This document shows, one piece after another, positions 1-5,088 of a stretch of 5,088 nt of DNA; positions within the stretch are counted from its first letter, which is position 1, and each line of letters opens with the position of its first letter. Both the position numbers and the translations under genes were made by a program. This DNA comes from Bacteroidales bacterium UBA6229 (GTDB taxonomy: Bacteria; Bacteroidota; Bacteroidia; Bacteroidales; F082): contig DJWN01000130.1 in assembly GCA_002440975.1 (NCBI GenBank), positions 30,089-35,176 of the forward strand, read 5' to 3'. A model generated the notes under the pieces. That model had not been told where the DNA came from. It saw only the letters and a program-made list of their open reading frames with translations, and did not search any database.

Positions 1-158
1 CTGTAAACCTGGCCGACGAAATGGCGGATGTGTTGTTTGTGTTAATTTGTCTGGCCAATCAAACCGGTATTGACCTCACCGAGGCCCTGCAAGCCAATCT
101 GAATAAAAAAACCATACGGGATAAGGACAGACATCAGAACAACCCAAAGTTGAAGTAG
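1..158 (+). CDS. MazG-like nucleotide pyrophosphohydrolase, C-terminal part (5' truncated by window edge)
   Basis: The reading frame enters from the left edge (first whole codon at base 3) and ends at TAG 156-158, giving the last 51 residues. They begin VNLADEMADVLFVLICLANQ and continue through TGIDLTEAL to a basic tail ending RHQNNPKLK. The DEMADVL stretch carries the ExxD half of the Mg-binding site of the all-alpha MazG/NTP-PPase superfamily; the EExxE half would lie upstream, outside the window. Family members hydrolyse (d)NTPs to the monophosphate and pyrophosphate, often as house-cleaning enzymes in the cytoplasm. The short tail after the helix pair fits the small single-domain type of about 110 residues rather than the two-domain E. 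coli MazG, so I give no gene symbol. It points the same way as the downstream cluster but is separated by 145 bp, so it is probably a separate transcription unit. The exact substrate cannot be told. Confidence 0.85.
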   Translation, partial: VNLADEMADVLFVLICLANQTGIDLTEALQANLNKKTIRDKDRHQNNPKLK

Positions 159-201
159 TTGTTCAAAACCGTACAATACTGTTCATTTCTTTACTAAATC
201 A

Positions 202-285
202 GTTGGCTTATCATCCATGCAATATTACTCAAAATACTTGCTATTAAACTTTTATAAAATTCCGCATAATATTTGTTAAGCCAAC
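202..285. promoter_or_regulatory. Inverted repeat in the leader (9-bp perfect arms, with an inner 7-bp pair)
   Basis: The left arm GTTGGCTTA (202-210) is the exact reverse complement of the right arm TAAGCCAAC (277-285), with 66 bp between them. Inside lies a second pair, AATATTA (221-227) and TAATATT (267-273), so the two pairs nest in the order needed for one long imperfect hairpin. The right arm ends 18 bp before the permease ATG. It could be a 5'-UTR hairpin if transcription starts upstream of 202, or a two-half-site operator if it starts near 280. The inner pair is pure A/T and weak evidence by itself. Function is inferred only. Confidence 0.45.
244..275 (+). promoter_or_regulatory. Weak candidate promoter for the ABC/outer-membrane cluster
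   Basis: TTAAAC (244-249) and TAATAT (267-272) are separated by 17 bp, a plausible -35/-10 arrangement. The downstream box runs on as TAATATTTG (267-275), close to the Bacteroidota -7 consensus TAnnTTTG but with one extra base. The nearest upstream TTG (238-240) is 26 bp away, too far for a good -33 element. A start about 6-8 bp after the box would leave a leader of roughly 20-25 nt before ATG 304. In AT-rich DNA such matches arise easily by chance. Confidence 0.2.
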
Positions 286-303
286 CACATCAAATCAACA
301 CCT

Positions 304-1785
304 ATGCTTGCTTTTCAGTTTATCAATCATCAAATGAAACAGGCACGCCGATCGACGATCTGGCAAAAAAGCCTGGCACTTAATATTCTGCTCATTTTTG
401 TGGCCTTTATCCTGCTGGCCGAAGCCGTAGGGCTCTCATTGTTGTTGGCCTTTAGCTGGCACGAGATCGTAAAGGAATCAGAAGTGCTAACATCCTTTTA
501 TCAGCTTGCTGCCTGGTATTTCGTTGGCAGCTTTGTGATCCGGTTTTTCATGCAACAACTGCCAGCCCTCGAAATAAGACATTATCAAAATCTGCCTATC
601 AAAAAAAGTACTTTGATCCACTTTATGTTGATCAAGGGAAAGTTCAACTTCTTCACTTTAATTAGCCTTATATTGTTTACCCCTTTTGCCTTTAAGCAAG
701 TGGGTTATTATGAAGGAACAACTGCTGCCTGGATATGGCTGGCCGGGATGCTGTTTTTCGAGCTCACCATCAATTATCTGGTTATTTGGCTTAAAAAACT
801 CATGGTTACCAGCCTCAAAACCGTAAGTTTGATTTTGGGATTGATTGGCTTATTGGCTCTCGGCGAGTATCTTGGCTGGTATTCCTATAGCGATCTTTTT
901 GCTGCCTTGATCGATGCCATGATGCAAAACAAAATTCTCTGGTTTATCCCACTTTTCACTTTTATGCTGGCTTATGGAATCAACTACCGCTTTTTGAAAC
1001 AAAGACTCTACCTGGAGGAAATCAGCAAAGCCAAAACAGACACTGCATTCGGCAGCCGTTTTGGATACCTTCAACGTTTTGGCATCATCGGTGAGGTTAT
1101 GCTACTGGATATCAAACTGTTTTTAAGGAACAAACGCACCAAATCTATTTTGTTTCTTGCACCTGTTTTCCTGGCCTACGGGCTTATTTTTTATCCCAAC
1201 GAAGAATACAGCAGCGATGGTGGCTTTATGATTTTTATCGGTATTTTTATCTCCGGTTTCCTTATGCTCAGCTATCTACAATATGCTTTTGCCTACGAAG
1301 GCAGTTACTGGGATTTTTTGATCAGCTCGCCCATCCCCATGCGGCAATATATTCGCGCAAAGCTTTATGTGGCAACGCTTGTAGTAATTGTAGCCTGGTT
1401 CCTCACCCTCCCTTACCTCTATTTTGGTAAAAGTATTTTAATGATCAACACGGCAACGGCTCTTTTCAACCTGGGAATTCTGATTCCGATGGCATTATTC
1501 TTTGCCACTTACAACAAAAAAGCCATGATGCTGAACAAAGGAAGTGCTTTTAATTACCAGGGAACCAGCACGGTACATTGGCTGGTGATGTTGCCTGCTT
1601 TTGTGTTGCCTACCGTGATATATATGCCCTTTAAATGGTTTGGTCAGCCCGAGACAGGCATATTGGTTTTAGGTGGTTTTGGTCTGCTGGCATTGGCTTT
1701 CAGACCAGCTTTTGCCAAGCTGATCGAGCAAAACCTGATGGACAGAAAATACCAGATGGCCGAAGGATTCAGAGAAAAAAATTAA
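304..1785 (+). CDS. DUF5687-family ABC transporter permease (ABC-2-like, inner membrane)
   Basis: This 493-residue polytopic membrane protein is the probable membrane half of an exporter powered by the next gene's ATPase. By eye there are about 12 hydrophobic segments, near residues 24-50, 64-83, 114-130, 141-162, 173-191, 211-226, 281-297, 307-330, 355-374, 384-402, 425-445 and 451-468. Longer polar stretches fall at about 87-110 (containing NLPIKKS) and 231-280. Features I associate with Bacteroidota DUF5687 proteins are the N-terminal FINHQMKQARRS before the first membrane segment, the LPIKKS motif at 97-102, FAYEGSYWDFLISSPI around 329-344, and NKKAMMLNKGSAFNYQG at 404-420. Length fits the family. 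ATG 304 is the first in-frame start and keeps the conserved N-terminus; it has no Shine-Dalgarno sequence, as is usual in this phylum. The gene ends 20 bp before the ATPase start. The substrate is unknown; the family name itself marks uncharacterised function. Confidence 0.88.
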   Translation: MLAFQFINHQMKQARRSTIWQKSLALNILLIFVAFILLAEAVGLSLLLAFSWHEIVKESEVLTSFYQLAAWYFVGSFVIRFFMQQLPALEIRHYQNLPIKKSTLIHFMLIKGKFNFFTLISLILFTPFAFKQVGYYEGTTAAWIWLAGMLFFELTINYLVIWLKKLMVTSLKTVSLILGLIGLLALGEYLGWYSYSDLFAALIDAMMQNKILWFIPLFTFMLAYGINYRFLKQRLYLEEISKAKTDTAFGSRFGYLQRFGIIGEVMLLDIKLFLRNKRTKSILFLAPVFLAYGLIFYPNEEYSSDGGFMIFIGIFISGFLMLSYLQYAFAYEGSYWDFLISSPIPMRQYIRAKLYVATLVVIVAWFLTLPYLYFGKSILMINTATALFNLGILIPMALFFATYNKKAMMLNKGSAFNYQGTSTVHWLVMLPAFVLPTVIYMPFKWFGQPETGILVLGGFGLLALAFRPAFAKLIEQNLMDRKYQMAEGFREKN

Positions 1786-1805
1786 ACAAAAAAATAGTGA
1801 ACAAC

Positions 1806-2501
1806 ATGATACAAATCAACGACTTAAAGAAATCATACAGCGGAATCACCGTGTTGAACATTCCCGAGTTAAAATTTGAAAAAGGCGTAAATTTCGGTTT
1901 GGTAGGTAATAACGGCGCCGGAAAGACAACACTTTTCAGGTTGCTGCTCGATCTGATACGTGCCGATCAGGGAGAAGTGAACATCAATGGCGAAAATGTA
2001 GCAAAAAGTGAAAACTGGAAACATCAACTCGGTTCCTATCTGGATCAGGGTTTCTTGATTGATTTTTTAAGTCCGGAGGAATTTTTTGATTTCGTTGGAA
2101 AAACCAAAGGCATGAGCTCAGGTGATATTGAAGCCTTTTTAGATAATATGCAGGAGTTTTTTAGTGGTGAAGTGCTTGGCCGTAAAAAACTTATCCGCAA
2201 TCTCTCGATGGGCAACCAGCAAAAAACCGGTATTGCAGCTGCACTGATGGGCAATCCGGAGATTGTGGTTTTGGATGAGCCTTTCAACAGCCTCGACCCT
2301 ACTACTCAAATCCGGCTTGTGAAACTCATCAAAAAAATTCAGGAGACAAATGGTACTACGTTCCTGATTTCGAGCCACGACCTCAATCACATCGCCGAAG
2401 TATGCGACCGCATTGTGGTGCTTCACGAAGGTGAGGTGGCGCAGGACATTATCACCGGACAAGATACCCTGGAAACACTTAAAGCTTATTTTGCAGTATG
2501 A
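1806..2501 (+). CDS. ABC transporter ATP-binding protein (partner of the DUF5687 permease)
   Basis: This 231-residue cytoplasmic nucleotide-binding subunit hydrolyses ATP to drive the upstream permease. All core motifs are present in order: Walker A GNNGAGKT (34-41), a Q-loop in SYLDQGFLIDF with Gln81, signature LSMGNQQ (133-139; Met and Asn replace the second Gly region of LSGGQ), Walker B IVVLDEP (153-159) with catalytic Glu158, D-loop SLD (162-164) and switch His191 in SSHD. It has one NBD, no membrane segment and no extra C-terminal domain, so two copies should pair with the permease. An in-frame ATG at 1635 would add 57 residues, but these overlap the permease gene in another frame and match nothing in ABC proteins; ATG 1806 starts at the expected MIQINDLKKSY beta-strand. 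GTG 1797 is a less likely alternative. A-rich DNA, not a Shine-Dalgarno, precedes it. The stop codon overlaps the next gene's start. Confidence 0.96.
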   Translation: MIQINDLKKSYSGITVLNIPELKFEKGVNFGLVGNNGAGKTTLFRLLLDLIRADQGEVNINGENVAKSENWKHQLGSYLDQGFLIDFLSPEEFFDFVGKTKGMSSGDIEAFLDNMQEFFSGEVLGRKKLIRNLSMGNQQKTGIAAALMGNPEIVVLDEPFNSLDPTTQIRLVKLIKKIQETNGTTFLISSHDLNHIAEVCDRIVVLHEGEVAQDIITGQDTLETLKAYFAV

Positions 2502-4936
2502 TGCAGCCAAAGTCAAAAATTATTTTCCTGCTACTTATTTTAGTGTTTAGCATCGGCTTCGCGCAGGCACAGCAATATGAACTGAAAGGATTGGTAAAAG
2601 ACAGCAAAACCAATGAGGTACTGCCTTTTGTGAATATCGTGCTGAACGATGGAATATTTGGTGGCACCACAGATATCGATGGTAAATTCCATCTGATAAG
2701 CAGCGAGCCTGTTTATCAGCTCAGGATGAGCTATGTGGGCTATCAGGCTTATGAGCAGCATTTCGAAAGCCATCCCAAAACCCTTGTGATCTTTTTGCAA
2801 GTGCAAAGCATCGACCTGCAAGAAATAGTCGTGCGTCCCGGCATCAATCCGGCACATCGGATTATCGACAGTGTGTTGCTTTACAGCGCAAAAAACAATC
2901 CCGAGAAGCTGTCATCCTTTGCCTATACGGCTTATGATAAAATGGTTCTGACCATCGACACCCTGAATTATGTGCAAAAAGAGCCAACAGATACAGCTGT
3001 TTCCGACACCAATCAAAAAGCCCGCGAATTTCTGCGCCAGCGCGATCTGTTTATGATGGAAACGGTGACAGAAAGAAAATTCATGGCACCCGATCGCAAT
3101 TACGAAAAAGTTTTGGCCACAAAAATCTCTGGCTTTCAGGATCCCATCTTTATCTTTTTAATGGCGCAAATTCAAAGCAGGAGTTTTTATCAGGAGACGA
3201 TTCGTATCGCAGATAAAAACTACATCAATCCAATTAGTAAGGGCAGCCAGCGCAAATATCTTTTTATTCTGGAACAGCAAAACGCAGTGAATGAAAAAGA
3301 TACACTTTATACCATTTCGTTCAGGCCGCTGCGCAACACCAATTTCGACGGTTTGAAAGGCGTAATGAACATACGCTCCGATGGCTGGGCCATTCAAAAC
3401 ATTACCGCCAAACCCGATCGCGAAGAAACAGGCTTTAGTATTGAGATACAGCAGATGTACGAAAAAATTGAAGGCCAACAATGGTTTCCGGTGCAGCTCA
3501 ACACCAATATTCTGCTCAGTAATGCCGTGATGTCGGAGGCCGATCGCAATTATCCCCTGGTTGGCGTGGGGAAAAGTTATCTGCGCGAGATAGTGCTGAA
3601 TCCCGCCCTGGTGAAAAAACAGTTTTCGGAAATCACCATCGAAGTAGCAACTGATGTTGCAGAAAAAGATGCTGACTTTTGGTTGCAGCATCGTATCGAC
3701 AGCCTTAATGAGCGAACAATTGAAACCTATCGCTTTATGGATTCCCTGGGCAAAGCCAATCAATTCGACCGTATTGCTAAAAGTTTTGAAACCCTGCTGA
3801 CCGGAAAAATTCCGATTAACAAATTTGATCTAAACCTGAAAGAGCTGATCCGTTTTAATGATTATGAAGGTGTTTACCTGGGACTTGGTTTGCAAACCAA
3901 CGATAAGTTCTCGCAAAAGCTCAGGTTATCTGGTTTTTGGGGCTATGGTTTTGGCGATCTGACAGCGAAATACGGTCTGAAACTCAACACCTACTTCAAC
4001 CGAACCCAAAGCACCGGTTTTTGGCTTGATTATCATTATAAAGCTGTTGAACGTGGAGGATTTGCCCTGTTTAACGAAAGCGAAAATCCCTGGTCGCCTG
4101 ACAATTACAGACTTTTTTATATCAACAATATGGATATGAGTCGTTCCGCCACTGCCGGATTTCAATTCAGGGCTCTGCGGCATTTCAACTGGAAAATTGC
4201 ATTGATATCAGAGCAGAAAACCGCAATGGATTTGTATCAGTTTGTGACAGAGGAAGATCCCAAAAGTGATTTTCGTATTACCAGGATACAGCTAGAGAGC
4301 CGCTTTGCCTTAAAGGAGAAATTTATGCAAACCACCCGTAACCTTATATCGCTTGGCTCTGACTATCCCATTTTGTGGCTGCGTTATACACAGTTTAGCG
4401 ATCAGTTATTCAATGGTGGCTTCAAGGGAGAAAAAATTGAGATGAAAACCAATTATAGTTTTTTTACACCCTATTTCGGCACAACAACGATCAGTCTGCT
4501 GGGTGGTATAGCTGATGAATTGCTTCCGGCAACAGAACTTTTTAATGCACCGGGTACTTATCGTGGATTTGCACTTTATGCTCCCGAGAGCTTTGGCACC
4601 ATGCGAACAAATGAATTTCTTTCAGACCGCTTTGGAGCACTATTTTTGACCCACAGCTTGGGGAAGTTGCTACTGCGTAAGAATAAATTTGAACCAGAAG
4701 TTGCTCTGGCTTTGAATGTCGGGCTCGGAAGCCTTGAACATCCTGAACTGCATCACGGAATAAGCTACAATACAATGGAACATGGTTTTTACGAAGGTGG
4801 ACTATTGATAAACAGGCTCTTGAAACTGCCAACCCTGAAGATTGGATTAGGAACATTTTACCGTTTCGGCCCCTATGGATATGATGAAGTGGGCAAGAAT
4901 TTTGGGTTTAAGTTTAGTTTGGAAGTGGGACTTTGA
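2498..4936 (+). CDS. DUF5686 family outer-membrane protein with N-terminal carboxypeptidase-regulatory-like domain
   Basis: This 812-residue exported protein has a Sec signal peptide (lysines at 5 and 7, hydrophobic core 8-19, likely cut after AQA at 22-24). Residues 27 to about 113 form a CarboxypepD_reg-like beta-sandwich: LKGLVKDSKTNEVLPFVNI, then GGTTDIDGKFHL, SYVGYQ, and the closing LQEIVVRP. The rest matches DUF5686 as I know it: NPAHRIIDSVL (117-127) with NNPEKLSSFAYTAYDK (133-148), a central region with KISGFQDPIF (209-218), and from about 455 to the end a series of alternating aromatic/polar strands typical of an outer-membrane beta-barrel, ending in GLGTFYRFGPYGYDEVGKN and a last strand FGFKFSLEVGL. 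The final residue is Leu, not the Phe/Trp common in barrels. There is no TonB-plug domain, so it is not a classical SusC/TonB receptor. ATG 2498 overlaps the ATPase TGA; ATG 2501 directly follows in frame and may also be used. Function unknown; a role in outer-membrane assembly or transport is inference. Confidence 0.88.
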   Translation: MMQPKSKIIFLLLILVFSIGFAQAQQYELKGLVKDSKTNEVLPFVNIVLNDGIFGGTTDIDGKFHLISSEPVYQLRMSYVGYQAYEQHFESHPKTLVIFLQVQSIDLQEIVVRPGINPAHRIIDSVLLYSAKNNPEKLSSFAYTAYDKMVLTIDTLNYVQKEPTDTAVSDTNQKAREFLRQRDLFMMETVTERKFMAPDRNYEKVLATKISGFQDPIFIFLMAQIQSRSFYQETIRIADKNYINPISKGSQRKYLFILEQQNAVNEKDTLYTISFRPLRNTNFDGLKGVMNIRSDGWAIQNITAKPDREETGFSIEIQQMYEKIEGQQWFPVQLNTNILLSNAVMSEADRNYPLVGVGKSYLREIVLNPALVKKQFSEITIEVATDVAEKDADFWLQHRIDSLNERTIETYRFMDSLGKANQFDRIAKSFETLLTGKIPINKFDLNLKELIRFNDYEGVYLGLGLQTNDKFSQKLRLSGFWGYGFGDLTAKYGLKLNTYFNRTQSTGFWLDYHYKAVERGGFALFNESENPWSPDNYRLFYINNMDMSRSATAGFQFRALRHFNWKIALISEQKTAMDLYQFVTEEDPKSDFRITRIQLESRFALKEKFMQTTRNLISLGSDYPILWLRYTQFSDQLFNGGFKGEKIEMKTNYSFFTPYFGTTTISLLGGIADELLPATELFNAPGTYRGFALYAPESFGTMRTNEFLSDRFGALFLTHSLGKLLLRKNKFEPEVALALNVGLGSLEHPELHHGISYNTMEHGFYEGGLLINRLLKLPTLKIGLGTFYRFGPYGYDEVGKNFGFKFSLEVGL

Positions 4937-4940
4937 GGGG

Positions 4941-5076
4941 GAGTTGATGAGTTGATGAGTTGATGAGTTCATAGGTTCATGGGTTCATGGGTTCATGGGT
5001 TTATGGGTTTATGGGTTCATGGGTTCATGGGTTCATGGGTTCATGGGTTCATGGGTTGATGGGTTGATGAGTTTAC
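4941..5076 (+). repeat. 8-bp tandem repeat, about 17 units, consensus GGGTTCAT
   Basis: Starting 5 bp after the last stop codon, the sequence falls into unbroken 8-bp units: GAGTTGAT three times, GAGTTCAT, AGGTTCAT, GGGTTCAT twice, GGGTTTAT twice, GGGTTCAT five times, GGGTTGAT twice, then a degenerate last unit GAGTTTAC. There are no insertions or deletions, so the phase is exact throughout. Variants sit in blocks of identical neighbours, as expected from slippage or unequal exchange. Since 8 is not a multiple of 3 and TGA occurs in the TTGAT units, it is non-coding. A GGGGG run (4937-4941) joins it to the stop codon. There are no spacers, so it is not a CRISPR array. Confidence 0.97.
4981..5063 (+). 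other. Putative G-quadruplex-forming tract inside the tandem repeat
   Basis: Eleven GGG runs begin every 8 bp at 4981, 4989, 4997, 5005, 5013, 5021, 5029, 5037, 5045, 5053 and 5061, each pair separated by a 5-nt loop (TTCAT, TTTAT or TTGAT). This satisfies the usual G3-N1-7 four-run pattern several times over and resembles telomeric DNA in layout. The G-rich strand is the coding strand, so the 3' UTR of the cluster's mRNA would carry it too. Folding is predicted from the pattern only. Confidence 0.5.
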
Positions 5077-5088
5077 GGTCTTCGAGCG
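5077..5088. other. Unassigned right edge
   Basis: The last 12 bases follow the degenerate final repeat unit and no longer fit the 8-bp pattern. They are too short to assign to a gene on either strand. No terminator hairpin is visible between the stop codon of the DUF5686 gene and the window end. Confidence 0.3.

Larger units (their letters stand above)
159..303. other. AT-rich intergenic leader region
   Basis: This 145-bp stretch lies between the MazG-like gene and the permease gene. I see no open frame with coding character and no GC-rich stem followed by a T-run that would make a convincing intrinsic terminator for the upstream gene. It does contain two inverted repeats, one inside the other, a 10-bp palindrome TTTTATAAAA at 250-259, and a weak promoter candidate, the main ones listed separately. 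It probably carries the promoter and any control sites of the three-gene cluster. Confidence 0.6.

Noticed and set aside
159..200. Intrinsic terminator after the MazG-like gene; two TGTTCA copies (159-164 region and 180-185 region).
   Set aside because: The copies are direct, not inverted, and no stable stem with a T-run could be found.
1635..1805. A 57-codon N-terminal extension of the ATPase starting from ATG 1635.
   Set aside because: It overlaps the 3' end of the permease gene in a different frame, has no resemblance to ABC proteins, and ATG 1806 starts exactly at the expected first strand of the domain.
2139..2516. Overlapping minus-strand open frames opposite the ATPase gene (2045-2287 and 2139-2516).
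   Set aside because: Both are antisense shadows of the conserved ATPase motifs, with no domain of their own.
3092..3552. A 13-bp direct repeat CCGATCGCAATTA within the DUF5686 gene (around 3091 and 3541).
   Set aside because: Both copies encode Asp-Arg-Asn-Tyr in the same frame with different flanks; this looks like a chance codon-level match, not a mobile or recombination site.
3158..3763. A 201-codon open frame on the minus strand inside the DUF5686 gene.
   Set aside because: It lies wholly antisense to a well-supported gene, its translation has no recognisable domain, and its openness is explained by the codon use of the sense strand.
4542..4856. A 104-codon minus-strand frame opposite the end of the DUF5686 gene, and similar shorter ones at 3926-4183, 2540-2857 and 850-1074.
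   Set aside because: All are fully contained in real genes on the other strand and their translations show no family features.
4941..5076. CRISPR array.
   Set aside because: The units are 8 bp and directly adjacent, without unique spacers, and no cas gene is nearby.

Overview
The window looks like chromosomal DNA from a member of the Bacteroidota, probably a Bacteroidales/Marinilabiliales-like or related environmental lineage. The assignment rests on the protein families: a DUF5687-type ABC permease and a DUF5686 outer-membrane protein with an N-terminal carboxypeptidase-regulatory-like domain are both typical of this phylum. Start codons also lack clear Shine-Dalgarno sequences and are preceded by A-rich DNA, as is usual there. 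Genus or species cannot be named from this sequence.

Layout: (1) Bases 1-158 are the 3' end of a small MazG-like nucleotide pyrophosphohydrolase gene, cut by the left edge. (2) Bases 159-303 are an AT-rich intergenic leader. It holds a perfect 9-bp inverted repeat with 66 bp between its arms, a second, inner 7-bp inverted repeat, and only a weak promoter candidate. (3) Bases 304-4936 are a tightly packed three-gene, same-strand cluster: a polytopic inner-membrane permease (DUF5687), its ABC ATPase 20 bp downstream, and a secreted/outer-membrane protein (DUF5686 with a CarboxypepD_reg-like domain) whose start codon overlaps the ATPase stop codon. (4) Bases 4941-5076 are an 8-bp tandem repeat that begins directly after the last stop codon. 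Its central part has eleven evenly spaced GGG runs and fits a G-quadruplex motif. The last dozen bases cannot be assigned.

How the genes work together: the permease and ATPase almost certainly form one ABC-2-like exporter (the ATPase has all nucleotide-binding motifs but no membrane part; the permease has no ATPase). The overlapping third gene puts a predicted outer-membrane protein under the same expression control. An inference is that the three products serve one envelope-spanning process, such as export to, or maintenance of, the outer membrane. The substrate is unknown. No mobile element, CRISPR array, tRNA or rRNA was seen.
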